Notes under the pieces: generated by a model
What the model saw: the letters and a program-made list of their open reading frames with translations, nothing else
What the model was told of the DNA's origin: nothing
The model's database searches: none
Made by a program: the position numbers and the translations under genes
DNA from: Polynucleobacter sp. JS-JIR-II-b4
GTDB lineage: Bacteria > Pseudomonadota > Gammaproteobacteria > Burkholderiales > Burkholderiaceae
Direction of reading: 5' to 3'
Length of the DNA: 64,000 nt
NCBI RefSeq assembly: GCF_018687815.1
Contig: NZ_CP061306.1
Span: 1,426,001 to 1,490,000 of the forward strand
Part shown: piece after piece, positions 42,292 to 51,920 of the stretch
Layout: every line of letters starts with the position of its first letter
Position numbering within the stretch: position 1 is the stretch's first letter

Positions 42292-43031
42292 ACTTTTAAT
42301 AAATGATAAAGGTTACGCAACATTCCCGCAGTAGCACCCCAAATAAAGCGGTTCTCATAAGGCATTGAATAAAAACGTCGTCCACCCTGCTCACTTTGCC
42401 ACAATCTGACTTGATGATTAGCGGGATCCAACAAAAAACTCAGAGGCACCTCAAAGACATCGGCCACCTCAAACTCATCTAAGACATATTCTGCCTGAGC
42501 TTGGACCAATCCTACTACTGGCGTAACGCTATAGCCAGAAACCGTTAAATACTGTGGCAAATGACCAATGATCTCCACTCGCTCAGGATCTAATCCGATT
42601 TCTTCCTGGCTCTCACGCAAAGCGGTGTCATTTGGGCTTTGATCTTCGGGATCCATGCGACCCCCTGGAAAGCTAATTTGCCCCGCATGATCGCGTAAAT
42701 GATTGGTTCTTTGCGTCAGTAATACTGACAAGCCATCCTCCTTCAATAGAAGCGGAATGAGCACTGCAGCTTTAGTAACTTTTCCAACAGCTTGCCGCTT
42801 AGCAATAATGTCAGCTGCAATCACATGACGATTTTCATCCGTAATCTCAGGCTCCCATGGAGGAGGTGATTTGAGCCTAGCCCTTAAACCTGCCGGCTCC
42901 AAAAATTCTGTTGCTACCTTTTTTTCAGCTGTGCACACCGTATGAATCGGAATTGCTTGCGCATCAAATCCTGGAGGCGCAGCAACATTGATTGCATTAT
43001 CTTCAGGTGTTGAGTTCTTGGACATATTCAT
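42288..43031 (-). CDS. NUDIX hydrolase, CoA pyrophosphatase-like
   Basis: Cytoplasmic pyrophosphohydrolase with the Nudix box GGRMDPEDQSPNDTALRESQ followed by EEIGL (about residues 118-142), preceded by the CoA-type block LTQRTNHLRDHAGQISFPG. The 247 residues include an N-terminal extension of about 60 residues with no recognised domain. It hydrolyses CoA and its derivatives in relatives. Its stop overlaps the next membrane gene by four bases. It is separated from rplS by a terminator. Confidence 0.88.
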   Translation of the reverse strand: MNMSKNSTPEDNAINVAAPPGFDAQAIPIHTVCTAEKKVATEFLEPAGLRARLKSPPPWEPEITDENRHVIAADIIAKRQAVGKVTKAAVLIPLLLKEDGLSVLLTQRTNHLRDHAGQISFPGGRMDPEDQSPNDTALRESQEEIGLDPERVEIIGHLPQYLTVSGYSVTPVVGLVQAQAEYVLDEFEVADVFEVPLSFLLDPANHQVRLWQSEQGGRRFYSMPYENRFIWGATAGMLRNLYHLLKV

Positions 43032-43044
43032 ATTCTAAGGCAAC

Positions 43045-43073
43045 AAAAAAGGCGACCGAGGCCGCCTTTTTAA
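43045..43073 (-). terminator. Terminator of the rpsP-rimM-trmD-rplS operon
   Basis: On the minus strand AAAAAGGCGGC-CTCG-GTCGCCTTTTTT forms a stem with one wobble and a T run, 17 bases beyond the rplS stop. Confidence 0.85.
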
Positions 43074-43089
43074 ATCAAGCCAGCATTAA

Positions 43090-43482
43090 TTATGCGGCTG
43101 GAGTTACTACTGCTACTTTACGCGCAGGAAGCTTCTCTTTAATACGTGCAGACTTACCTGAACGATCACGCAAGTAGTACAACTTGGCACGACGTACATC
43201 ACCGCGACGCTTCACTTCAATGCTAGCGATCAATGGTGAGTAAGTTTGGAATGTACGCTCTACACCTTCGCCAGATGAAATCTTACGAACGATAAAGCTG
43301 GAATTGAGTCCGCGATTGCGCTTTGCAATCACAACACCTTCAAACGCCTGAGTACGCTTACGCGCACCTTCAACAACGTTCACGCCAACAACAACTGTAT
43401 CGCCAGGAGCAAAGCTTGGCAAAACCTTGTTAGCACTTAAGCGAGCAATTTCTTCTTGCTCAATTTTTTCAATTAAATTCAT
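43090..43482 (-). CDS. rplS: 50S ribosomal protein L19
   Basis: Large-subunit protein at the subunit interface, 130 residues. Typical blocks are [37 protein letters not shown] and [22 protein letters not shown]. The alanine-rich basic tail [14 protein letters not shown] is longer than in E. coli, as is usual in this group. It is the last gene of the rpsP operon, 136 bases behind trmD. Confidence 0.97.
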   Translation of the reverse strand: MNLIEKIEQEEIARLSANKVLPSFAPGDTVVVGVNVVEGARKRTQAFEGVVIAKRNRGLNSSFIVRKISSGEGVERTFQTYSPLIASIEVKRRGDVRRAKLYYLRDRSGKSARIKEKLPARKVAVVTPAA

Positions 43483-43618
43483 TTTTAATCCTTAAACATC
43501 GTATTAGCGTTTAATCCCGAGACCTAAATCAACGGACCTAATAGAGGATGCAGTTAAAACAATTTCACTAAACCAAAAACTAAACCACCTATTCACCACT
43601 GCACACTACTGAAAGTAT

Positions 43619-44365
43619 TTACAGAGAGCGAAGAAATTGTTCATCTTCTCGGGTTAGCAACCCTTTGGCTCTAGCCGATTCAATTAAGTCCGGCCTTAAC
43701 CTGAACGTCAGCTCTAAAGACTTCTGCCGACGCCAATCCGCTATTTTAGCGTGATGTCCGCCCAAAAGCACGTCCGGGACGGATAAATTTGCATATATTT
43801 CGGGGCGGGTGTAGTGCGGATAGTCCAAAAGACCGTTCATAAAGCTATCCTGGGTGGCAGATTCGCCATCTCCAAGCGCCCCTGGAATCAATCTAATCAC
43901 CGCATCCATCATCGCCATGGCGGGGATTTCACCCCCAGAAAGCACAAAATCACCTATAGAAAGCTGTAAATCGACGTTTCGATCGACAAAACGCTGGTCT
44001 ACAGCCTCATATCTACCGCAAATAAAGCTTAAATTTCCGTAATTGAGGATATCTGTCGCTATCTTCTGAGAAAAACACTCACCTTGGGGTGCCAATAGGC
44101 AAATTGGGCCGCTTTTGAGGCCTGCCGCCTGATGGGATGCCTTAATTCCGGCAACTGTGTCTTCCAAAGGCTTAGCCATCATCACCATTCCGGGGCCGCC
44201 ACCATAAGCGCGGTCATCCACTGTTTTACGGGGGTCTGCGCAAAAGTCCCGAGGATTCCAAAGGTGGACGCTGGCCAAAGATTTTTCACATGCACGCCCA
44301 GTAATGCCCCACTGCGTTAAAGCAGAAAACATTTCAGGGAACAAGGTGACAACATCAAAGCGCAT
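43619..44365 (-). CDS. trmD: tRNA (guanine37-N1)-methyltransferase
   Basis: SPOUT-class enzyme that methylates G37 in tRNAs reading CNN, preventing frameshifts. The start MRFDVVTLFPEMF, the block YGGGPGMVMMAKP, the knot sequence SIGDFVLSGGEIPAMAMMDA and VIRLIPGALG are all present in 248 residues. It lies 35 bases behind rimM and is followed by rplS, the canonical order. Confidence 0.97.
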   Translation of the reverse strand: MRFDVVTLFPEMFSALTQWGITGRACEKSLASVHLWNPRDFCADPRKTVDDRAYGGGPGMVMMAKPLEDTVAGIKASHQAAGLKSGPICLLAPQGECFSQKIATDILNYGNLSFICGRYEAVDQRFVDRNVDLQLSIGDFVLSGGEIPAMAMMDAVIRLIPGALGDGESATQDSFMNGLLDYPHYTRPEIYANLSVPDVLLGGHHAKIADWRRQKSLELTFRLRPDLIESARAKGLLTREDEQFLRSL

Positions 44366-44400
44366 ATCGGTAATTATTTTTGAAATTAATCTTAGCGTTC

Positions 44401-44967
44401 TTATTGCCAGTCAGACTGCCAATCAAGAGTAATCGTTTTATTTGGCAAGTCGACGTTTTGCACTACTTCTTTGACAAAGGGAACTAAGTACTTGGCTGTC
44501 TTGGATTCTGCATCGCCGACAGCAATAACGCCATGAGCGCCATTCTCGGTGACATCAATCACCTCACCAAGCACTTCGCCTTGCAAATTGACTGCATTGC
44601 AGCCAATCAGATCAACCCAATAATAGGAATCACTATCTGCCTTTGGAAACGCATCGCGTGCCACCAAGATACGAGAACCTTTTAATGCGAGCGCCTGATC
44701 ACGATCAGTGATCCCATCCAGAGTAAGCACCACATTACCGCTATGCATCTTGGCGCATTTCACTTTGTATTGCGTCAAAGAAGCTTGCTCTAGCGACGCA
44801 GAAACGCCCGCTTCCCTACGAGGGATCAGAGACAACCAAATAGATTTAGAAGAGAGAAGTGCTACAGGCTCTGATGAGTGAGGTCTTACCTTCACTTGAC
44901 CTTGTAAACCTTGCGCCTCAGATATGGCACCAAGTTCAATTAAATCATTCAGGGAAGGCGTACTCAT
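44401..44967 (-). CDS. rimM: 16S rRNA processing protein RimM
   Basis: Assembly factor for the 30S head that binds protein S19. An N-terminal RimM domain (ELGAISEAQGLQGQVKVRP; ALKGSRILVARDAFP) and a C-terminal PRC-barrel (SYYWVDLIGCNAVNL; YLVPFVKEVVQNVDL) make up 188 residues. It follows rpsP at 92 bases, with a hairpin in between that may lower its expression relative to S16. Confidence 0.95.
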   Translation of the reverse strand: MSTPSLNDLIELGAISEAQGLQGQVKVRPHSSEPVALLSSKSIWLSLIPRREAGVSASLEQASLTQYKVKCAKMHSGNVVLTLDGITDRDQALALKGSRILVARDAFPKADSDSYYWVDLIGCNAVNLQGEVLGEVIDVTENGAHGVIAVGDAESKTAKYLVPFVKEVVQNVDLPNKTITLDWQSDWQ

Positions 44968-45015
44968 TTGTAAGACACCTTATTTTCCCGGAATAGAACT
45001 ACTAGAAATTCTGTC

Positions 45016-45050
45016 ACTAAAAGCCTCATCACATCGATGAAGCTTTTAGT
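45016..45050 (-). terminator. Attenuator-like hairpin between rpsP and rimM
   Basis: A 15-bp inverted repeat with one mismatch and a five-base loop, ten bases past the rpsP stop. On the minus strand CTTTTAG closes the stem, without a long T run, which suits partial read-through in an operon where S16 is needed in excess. Confidence 0.6.
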
Positions 45051-45059
45051 AATCGAATA

Positions 45060-45305
45060 TTAAACAGCTGGATTGTTTTTGATTAAACGAACTACTGTTG
45101 GGGAAATCTGTGCGCCAACACCAGTCCAATAAGTCAGACGATCTTGAGCAATACGCATTGCTTGCTCAGTTGCCGCTGCTTGTGGGTTGAAGTAACCGAT
45201 ACGCTCGATAAAATTCGAGTCGCGACGGTTGCGTTTATCAGTAGCAACAATGCTGTAAAAAGGGCGCTTCTTAGAACCGCCGCGTGCCAGTCGAATGACG
45301 ACCAT
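45060..45305 (-). CDS. rpsP: 30S ribosomal protein S16
   Basis: Small-subunit protein, 81 residues. The start [20 protein letters not shown] and the block [12 protein letters not shown] are diagnostic. AAGGAATA precedes the ATG. It is the first gene of the rpsP-rimM-trmD-rplS operon, whose promoter lies in the 224-base gap shared with the divergent META-domain lipoprotein. Confidence 0.97.
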
Positions 45306-45529
45306 ACTTATTCCTTAAAATCTAAAATGAAAACAGGTTGATTACAACCCAATGAAATTTCTACAAAAAATCTTGGGCTCCAGCTCACCAAATAAAGATA
45401 CGGTAGAGCGGAAAACCTCATATTCTAGACGAAAACCCCTACTTCTTCCACCTATTTAAGCATCTAAGACAGTAGAATAGAATGTCTACTTAGATAAAAT
45501 ATATATTAAAAACAATAACTTAGGTAAAT

Positions 45530-46060
45530 ATGGTCCTTAAATCCAGACTTTTAGACTCCCTCAGAAAGCCATCAAAAGGGTTCTTTCTGGCACTTTCTTG
45601 CCTAAGCCTTGGACTTTTCGGTGGCTGTGCAAACGTCATCCCTCCTTGCGGGGCAAAAATCAGCCCACCGAGCAGCGAACTCAAAAATACCAAATGGGAG
45701 CTTACCCGTTGGAACTTGCCCCCCAATAGCAACGGAGAAGTGCGCGTCCGCCAAATTCCACAAGGCGATGCCAGCAACCCCATTCAAATCATTTTTGATT
45801 CCAGCGGGCAACGTCTGAGTGGCTCAACAGGATGTAATCGGTTTACCGCAAGCCTTGATGAAGATGCGCGCGGGTTTTCTCTTAAGCAAATTGCTAGCAC
45901 CAAGATGGCTTGCAGCCCACAGCGCATGGAATTGGAAAATGATTTCCTCTATGAGTTAAATGACTATCGCAGCATTGTGCGCAATGGCGATCAATTACTG
46001 ATGATCGGCACCGATCGTGAAGTACTCAGCTTTACTCAAAAACCAAACAACAATAAATAA
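45530..46060 (+). CDS. META-domain lipoprotein (HslJ-like)
   Basis: Envelope lipoprotein of 176 residues. A basic start and hydrophobic helix end in the lipobox LFGGC (cysteine about residue 33). The META domain follows: NTKWELTRW, then SGSTGCNRFTASL, the usual GCNR signature, and IASTKMACSPQRMELEN. Proteins of this kind bind or buffer stress in the envelope; no enzymatic activity is known. The membrane-protein gene 38 bases downstream is probably co-transcribed. Confidence 0.87.
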   Translation: MVLKSRLLDSLRKPSKGFFLALSCLSLGLFGGCANVIPPCGAKISPPSSELKNTKWELTRWNLPPNSNGEVRVRQIPQGDASNPIQIIFDSSGQRLSGSTGCNRFTASLDEDARGFSLKQIASTKMACSPQRMELENDFLYELNDYRSIVRNGDQLLMIGTDREVLSFTQKPNNNK

Positions 46061-46098
46061 GCTTCACATTATTCATTAGCAATATCACTGAAAGATTC

Positions 46099-46545
46099 AT
46101 GAAAAAATCCAAACTTCTTTTTTGCGCACTCGGGTTACTCCTTCCGGGCAGCGGCCTCAATTGTTTTTATCTACAAGGACTTAAATCTTTTTGGGCGTGG
46201 GTTCAGTTATTTGCCTTGATAGGTGGCGCAGCAGGCTGGGTCATCTTGAAAGATGCTCACTTTCATTCGGCGCCAGGATGGGTACTCGTTACTTTTGGCT
46301 TTATGGCTATTGAAGCAAGCTGGTTAACCACTATTGCCTTTGGTCTTCGCTTAGATGAGAAGTGGGATGCCCAATTTAATCCCGGCATTGAAGATCACCG
46401 ACGCAGCCGCTCTGGCTGGCTCGAGATACTGACCGTGATTTTCTCTTTGGTATTGGGTGCTGGTGTGATGATGACTTTTTTAGCAGTCTCATTTGAGCAA
46501 TTCTTCATCTCTCAAATCCATGAAGCAAAAAAGCTATCTCAATAA
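46099..46545 (+). CDS. Small integral membrane protein of unknown function
   Basis: A 148-residue protein with about four hydrophobic segments (near 7-25, 33-52, 60-82 and 110-135) and a polar loop FGLRLDEKWDAQFNPG followed by a DHRRSRS turn. I do not recognise a family. It follows the META lipoprotein after 38 bases and is closed by a terminator. Confidence 0.72.
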   Translation: MKKSKLLFCALGLLLPGSGLNCFYLQGLKSFWAWVQLFALIGGAAGWVILKDAHFHSAPGWVLVTFGFMAIEASWLTTIAFGLRLDEKWDAQFNPGIEDHRRSRSGWLEILTVIFSLVLGAGVMMTFLAVSFEQFFISQIHEAKKLSQ

Positions 46546-46572
46546 TTGCAGATAGCTTTCAATTTGCAAGAG

Positions 46573-46597
46573 CCGCTCTTAAGAGCGGTTTTTTTAT
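46573..46597 (+). terminator. Terminator of the META-lipoprotein unit
   Basis: CCGCTCTT/AAGAGCGG (self-complementary, the loop lies in the centre) followed by eight T residues. Confidence 0.8.
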
Positions 46598-46613
46598 TCT
46601 CTTTTGCGCCCCT

Positions 46614-48401
46614 TTAGAACTGCTCTACTTCTAAGGCGTTGGTGGAGTGACCGCTTTCAACAATCGACGTTGCTAGAGCTTGTGCTTGAGGCATGAGATT
46701 CTCAGCAAAGAAACGGGTTGTAGCAATCTTCGCATCATAGAATTTTGGATCGCCATCGCGTAGACGCTCAGAAGCTAAGAGCGCCCTCGCCATTTGCCAG
46801 CCGCCTAATACCAAGCCAGATAAGCGTAAGTAAGCAAAGCTACCGGCATAGACAGCCTTAATGTCCGTCTTTGCATTCGCAACAATGTATGCAACTGCTT
46901 GTTCGAAGGCCGCGCGCGCCAAAGTGAGTTGCTTGAGAACCGCTTTAGCATCAGCACTTCCACTGGCAGCTAAATCTTTTTCAGTAGCGGCAATTCTTTG
47001 GGAAAGCTCTTTTGCAATAGCGCCACCATCACGTACTGTTTTTCTACCGACCAAGTCATTCGCCTGAATCGCAGTAGTCCCTTCGTAAATCGTCAAGATA
47101 CGCGCGTCACGGTAATACTGTGCTGCTCCGGTTTCTTCAATGAAGCCCATACCGCCATGGACTTGAACACCTAAGCTTGCCACTTCAATTGACATCTCTG
47201 TAGAGAATCCCTTAACAATCGGCACCAAGAATTCATAGATGGCTTGATTGGCTTTGCGTGCTGCCTCGTCAGGAGCAGCATGCTGTGCATCATAGGCAGA
47301 AGCCGCGTAATAAGCTAAAGCACGTGATGCCTCTGTGTATGCGCGCATAGTCATGAGCATGCGCTTTACATCAGGTTGATGAATAATTGCAACAGGGCCC
47401 GGTGAACCGGTTAGGTCACGGCTCTGTACTCGATCCTTTGCATATTGAACTGCCTTTTGATAGGCACGCTCAGCTACCGCTACGCCTTGCATGCCTACTG
47501 CAAAGCGAGCGGCATTCATCATCACAAACATGTATTCGAGACCGCGATTTTCTTCGCCAACCAAATAACCGATTGCACCACCGTGGTCACCAAATTGCAG
47601 AACAGCTGTTGGACTCGCTTTAATACCTAATTTATGCTCAATCGAAACGCAATGCACATCATTACGTTCACCTAGTGAACCATCTTTATTCACCATAAAC
47701 TTCGGCACTACAAATAATGAAATGCCCTTCACCCCCTCTGGTGCGTCCGGTGTTCTGGCTAGCACCAAATGGATAATGTTCTTAGCCATATCGTGCTCAC
47801 CATAGGTGATATAAATTTTGGTACCAAAAATCTTGTAAGTGCCATCGCCCTCAGGAACAGCACGTGAGCGAACCATCGCCAGATCAGAGCCAGCTTGTGG
47901 CTCAGTCAAATTCATAGTTCCAGTCCACTCACCAGAGATCATCTTCGGAACATATTGCTCCTGAAGCTCTGGGCTAGCAGCAGTTAATAGAGCCTCAATA
48001 GCGCCATCGGTAAGTAATGGGCAGAGTGCAAAAGAAAGATTGGCCGCATTCACCATCTCTAGACAAGCAGTGGAGATCAATTTTGGTAAACCTTGGCCGC
48101 CAAACTCTGCCGGATGAATTACACCCTGCCATCCTGCAGCAGCGTATTGCTCAAAAGCTTGTTTGAAGCCAGGTGTAGTTGTCACTACACCATCTTTTAA
48201 GGAACTTGGGTTTTGATCACCGGCCCAGTTAAGTGGGGCTACTACATCTTGATTAAATTTGGCCGACTCTTCCAAGATCGCAGGCGCTAAATCTACATCT
48301 GCACCCGCATCAGCATAAGTAGGATAAGCTACGACATCCGAAAGCCCAGCTAATTCATTCATTACAAACAGCATGTCTTTCACTGGGGCTACGTATGGCA
48401 T
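46614..48401 (-). CDS. Acyl-CoA dehydrogenase (large, FadE-like with C-terminal domain)
   Basis: FAD enzyme introducing the first double bond in fatty acyl-CoA oxidation, 595 residues. N-terminal and middle domains include MNLTEPQAGSDLAMVRS and the flavin region FGTKIYITYGEHD; the catalytic base lies in ILTIYEGTTAIQANDL; a C-terminal extension domain of about 120 residues follows. AGGAG stands six bases before the ATG. It is downstream of etfA and etfB, which accept its electrons, and of an acyl-CoA ligase, forming a fatty-acid-use block. Confidence 0.93.
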   Translation of the reverse strand: MPYVAPVKDMLFVMNELAGLSDVVAYPTYADAGADVDLAPAILEESAKFNQDVVAPLNWAGDQNPSSLKDGVVTTTPGFKQAFEQYAAAGWQGVIHPAEFGGQGLPKLISTACLEMVNAANLSFALCPLLTDGAIEALLTAASPELQEQYVPKMISGEWTGTMNLTEPQAGSDLAMVRSRAVPEGDGTYKIFGTKIYITYGEHDMAKNIIHLVLARTPDAPEGVKGISLFVVPKFMVNKDGSLGERNDVHCVSIEHKLGIKASPTAVLQFGDHGGAIGYLVGEENRGLEYMFVMMNAARFAVGMQGVAVAERAYQKAVQYAKDRVQSRDLTGSPGPVAIIHQPDVKRMLMTMRAYTEASRALAYYAASAYDAQHAAPDEAARKANQAIYEFLVPIVKGFSTEMSIEVASLGVQVHGGMGFIEETGAAQYYRDARILTIYEGTTAIQANDLVGRKTVRDGGAIAKELSQRIAATEKDLAASGSADAKAVLKQLTLARAAFEQAVAYIVANAKTDIKAVYAGSFAYLRLSGLVLGGWQMARALLASERLRDGDPKFYDAKIATTRFFAENLMPQAQALATSIVESGHSTNALEVEQF

Positions 48402-48458
48402 TACAACTCCTCTTTATACAGTTTGATACTTAATTAATCTTTAACTTCAATCTTCAAC

Positions 48459-49394
48459 TCAACCAAGTGCTTTTGTTAACTCCGGCACAGCAGTATTCAA
48501 ATCCGCCACTAGACCATAGTCAGCAACACCAAATATTGGCGCCTCCGGATCTTTGTTGATTGCTACGATCACTTTGGAGTCTTTCATTCCAGCCAAATGC
48601 TGGATGGCACCAGAGATACCAACAGCGATGTAAAGCTGAGGAGCAACAATCTTGCCGGTCTGACCCACTTGATAATCATTGGGAACGTAACCCGCATCCA
48701 CCGCAGCACGGGATGCACCCAAAGCAGCGCCGAGCTTGTCAGCCAAAGGTGCAATGAGCTCCTGATACTTTTCACCAGAACCCAAACCGCGACCACCAGA
48801 AACAATAATCTTGGCGGCAGTCAATTCTGGACGATCAGATTTAGTCAGCTCACGACCAACAAAGGAGGATTTGCCAGCAGATTCAGCGGCAGCTTGTTTC
48901 TCAACTGCTGCAGAACCACCAGTAGCGGCAACTGGATCAAAACCAGTAGTACGCACAGTAATCACTTTGATTGGGTCGGTGGATTGCACGGTTGCAATCG
49001 CATTGCCCGCATAAATTGGACGCTCGAAAGTATCCGCAGAGATGACTTTAGTAATGTCAGACAATTGAGCCACATCTAACTTAGCAGCAACGCGTGGCAA
49101 TACATTCTTGCCATTAGCAGTTGCAGGAGCGAGGATATGACTGTAGCCATTCACATTGGAGAGGATCTGGGCAGCTAAAGGTTCAGCTAATTGATCAGCC
49201 AAATTAGCGGCATCAATTTGAATGACTTTGCGCACGCCAGCAATTTGAGCTGCGGCAGCTGCGGCTGCATCTGCACCGCTACCAGCAACGAGCACATCCA
49301 CTTCGGGAGAGCACTGCAAAGCAGCTGCTACAGCATTAAGGGTTGCCGCCTTTAATGATTGATTGTCGTGTTCAGCAATAACAAGTGCGGCCAT
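48459..49394 (-). CDS. etfA: Electron transfer flavoprotein alpha subunit
   Basis: FAD-binding half of ETF, which carries electrons from acyl-CoA dehydrogenases to ubiquinone via ETF-QO. The 311 residues show [13 protein letters not shown] and the FAD block [20 protein letters not shown], then [20 protein letters not shown]. Its ATG directly follows the etfB stop (TAAATG), which indicates coupled translation and equal amounts of both subunits. Confidence 0.96.
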   Translation of the reverse strand: MAALVIAEHDNQSLKAATLNAVAAALQCSPEVDVLVAGSGADAAAAAAAQIAGVRKVIQIDAANLADQLAEPLAAQILSNVNGYSHILAPATANGKNVLPRVAAKLDVAQLSDITKVISADTFERPIYAGNAIATVQSTDPIKVITVRTTGFDPVAATGGSAAVEKQAAAESAGKSSFVGRELTKSDRPELTAAKIIVSGGRGLGSGEKYQELIAPLADKLGAALGASRAAVDAGYVPNDYQVGQTGKIVAPQLYIAVGISGAIQHLAGMKDSKVIVAINKDPEAPIFGVADYGLVADLNTAVPELTKALG

Positions 49395-50144
49395 TTAGAT
49401 CACCTTCGCTTCATTTTTGAGTTTTTCTACAAGGGCTGCCACATCAGCAACCATCACGCCAGCAGAGCGCTTTGGGGGCTCTTCTACTTTAAGTGTTTTC
49501 AGACGTGGGGCAATATCGACACCCAATTCTTCAGGCTTCACGATATCAATTATTTTTTTCTTAGCCTTCATGATGTTCGGCAAAGTGACATAGCGCGGTT
49601 CATTCAAGCGCAGGTCAGTGGTAATCACTGCCGGCAAAGATAGCGCAATCGTCTCTAAGCCGCCATCGACTTCACGAGTCACAGTGGCTTTGCCGTCTGC
49701 AACCACCACTTTGGACGCAAAGGTAGCTTGAGGGATATCCAACAAGCTTGCCAACATCTGACCGGTTTGATTGCTGTCATCGTCAATTGCTTGCTTACCG
49801 AGAATGATGATTTGCGCTTGCTCTTTATCAGAGAGCGCCTTGAGAATCTTTGCCACCGCTAAAGGTTGTAGCTCTGCATCTGTCTCAACCAGTATGGCTC
49901 GATCGGCACCAATCGCTAAAGCAGTACGGAGGGTTTCTTGACACTGGGTTTCACCGGCACTCACCACTACCACCTCAGTGGCTACACCCGCCTCTTTTAA
50001 ACGTACCGCTTCCTCTACTGCGATTTCATCAAAGGGATTCATACTCATTTTGACGTTTGCTAAATCAACCCCAGAGTTGTCTGATTTCACCCGAATTTTG
50101 ACGTTGTAATCAACAACGCGTTTTACAGCTACTAAGACTTTCAT
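49395..50144 (-). CDS. etfB: Electron transfer flavoprotein beta subunit
   Basis: AMP-binding half of ETF, 249 residues. Typical are [18 protein letters not shown] at the start, [18 protein letters not shown], and the ETF-beta signature region [19 protein letters not shown]. It immediately precedes etfA. Confidence 0.96.
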   Translation of the reverse strand: MKVLVAVKRVVDYNVKIRVKSDNSGVDLANVKMSMNPFDEIAVEEAVRLKEAGVATEVVVVSAGETQCQETLRTALAIGADRAILVETDAELQPLAVAKILKALSDKEQAQIIILGKQAIDDDSNQTGQMLASLLDIPQATFASKVVVADGKATVTREVDGGLETIALSLPAVITTDLRLNEPRYVTLPNIMKAKKKIIDIVKPEELGVDIAPRLKTLKVEEPPKRSAGVMVADVAALVEKLKNEAKVI

Positions 50145-50231
50145 CCCTCAAACCTCTCTAATATATATAAATCGAGGATAAACCCTCAATAAAAAGCACG
50201 ATCGTTTTATTTTACCTGAATATTTGCTAAA

Positions 50232-51884
50232 TTAAACATCAATTGCAGTTGCTGAACCCGCTTGTTTACGGAGCTCAAACTTCTGAATCTTGCCGGTCGA
50301 GGTCTTCGGAAGCTCACAAAACACAATGGCTCTAGGAACCTTAAAGCCTGCTAAATGCTGTTTACAGTGGGCAATAATCTCCTCGGCAGTCACTGCTGAG
50401 CCAGGTTTAATCTCCAAGAAGGCGCAGGGCGTTTCACCCCATTTGGGATCAGGCTTAGCAACCACTGCAGCAGCGTTAATAGCCGGGTGTCGATAGAGCA
50501 CATCCTCAACCTCTACAGAGGAAATATTTTCACCTCCAGAAATAATGATGTCTTTGCTGCGGTCCTTCATCTTCACATAGCCATCTGGATTCATTACCGC
50601 CAAATCACCCGAGTGGAACCAGCCACCTTCAAATGCCTCTTGGGTTGCTTTTTCGTTCTTTAGATATCCCTTCATGGCGATATTGCCCTTGAACATTATT
50701 TCACCCATGGTTTCACCATCTGCTGGAACGGCCTGCATGGTTTCCGGATCAAGAACAGCAATTGCCTGTTGCATGTGATAACGCACACCTTGACGTGCAT
50801 TTAGGCGGGCACGCTCACCGATATCAACATCATTCCACTCGTCTTGTTTAACGCACACAGCTGCCGGCCCATAGGTTTCAGTCAAACCATAGACGTGCGT
50901 TAAATCAAATCCTAACTTTTCCATACCCTCAATAATCGATGCAGGTGGTGCAGCGCCCGCGATCAAGCCTTTGACTCCTGTAGGCACTCCCACCTTCAGC
51001 TCATCCGGTGCGTTGACTAATAGGTTATGCACGATAGGTGCCGCACAGTAGTGCGTCACACCATGTTCTTTAATTGCCGCAAAAATATGTTGCGCATCAA
51101 CCCGACGCAAGCAGACGTTGACACCAGCGCGAGCGGCGATAGTCCATGGGAAGCACCAACCATTGCAATGGAACATTGGCAAAGTCCAGAGATAGATGGG
51201 ATGCTTATTAATATCCCAGTCCAGCACATTGGAAACGGCATTAATTGCAGCGCCACGATGGTGATACACCACACCCTTAGGGTTACCAGTAGTTCCCGAT
51301 GTGTAGTTCAAGCAAATCGCTTGCCACTCATCTGCGGGAACTTGCCACGCAAAATTTGGATCCCCTTCGGAGAGTAATTTCTCATAAGTGAGTTTGCCTA
51401 ACTTCTCGCCAGGAACATCGAACTCTTTTTCTTCAACATCCACCACCAAGAAATCACGACCAGAATCTTTCTTGGCAATCTCAAGCGCTTTTTTCATCAC
51501 CCCTGAAAATTCAGGATCAACAATGACTACCTTTGCTTCGCCATGATTCAACATAAAAGCCACTGTCTCTGCGTCTAAACGAGTATTAAGAGCATTCAAA
51601 ACTGCACCCGCCATCGGAATACCAAAGTGGGCTTCTACCATTGGAGGTGTGTTGGGCAACATCACCGCTACGGTGTCACCCAAACCAATACCATGCCTTT
51701 GTAAGGCGCTAGCCAAGCGACGGCAACGCTCATAGGTTTGCGCCCAGGTCTGACGCAATTTCCCATGAATAACGGCAGTTTTATTGGGGTAAATTTCTGC
51801 TGAGCGCTCTAAAAATAAGAGCGGTGTAATTGGGGTGTAGTTGGCTGGATTGCGAGCCAAACCTTGTTCATAAATATTTGCCAT
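50232..51884 (-). CDS. Acyl-CoA synthetase (AMP-binding ligase)
   Basis: ATP-dependent acid:CoA ligase of 550 residues. The AMP-binding motif NYTSGTTGNPKGVVYHH, the adenine site GLTETYGP and the hinge DRSKDIIISGGENISS are present, with the catalytic lysine in TSTGKIQKFELR at the C-terminus. The group (acyl-CoA ligase with MLPNTPPMVEAHFGIPMAG) covers short- to medium-chain acids. It ends 87 bases before etfB, so activation, dehydrogenation and electron transfer genes lie together. Confidence 0.92.
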   Translation of the reverse strand: MANIYEQGLARNPANYTPITPLLFLERSAEIYPNKTAVIHGKLRQTWAQTYERCRRLASALQRHGIGLGDTVAVMLPNTPPMVEAHFGIPMAGAVLNALNTRLDAETVAFMLNHGEAKVVIVDPEFSGVMKKALEIAKKDSGRDFLVVDVEEKEFDVPGEKLGKLTYEKLLSEGDPNFAWQVPADEWQAICLNYTSGTTGNPKGVVYHHRGAAINAVSNVLDWDINKHPIYLWTLPMFHCNGWCFPWTIAARAGVNVCLRRVDAQHIFAAIKEHGVTHYCAAPIVHNLLVNAPDELKVGVPTGVKGLIAGAAPPASIIEGMEKLGFDLTHVYGLTETYGPAAVCVKQDEWNDVDIGERARLNARQGVRYHMQQAIAVLDPETMQAVPADGETMGEIMFKGNIAMKGYLKNEKATQEAFEGGWFHSGDLAVMNPDGYVKMKDRSKDIIISGGENISSVEVEDVLYRHPAINAAAVVAKPDPKWGETPCAFLEIKPGSAVTAEEIIAHCKQHLAGFKVPRAIVFCELPKTSTGKIQKFELRKQAGSATAIDV

Positions 51885-51920
51885 CTTCAGCTTTCGATTT
51901 CTGTTTTACTAAATTTTTTA

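Noticed and set aside
48597-49079. 160-codon open frame on the + strand opposite etfA
   Set aside because: Antisense shadow of a conserved gene, with an unbiased, low-quality protein sequence.
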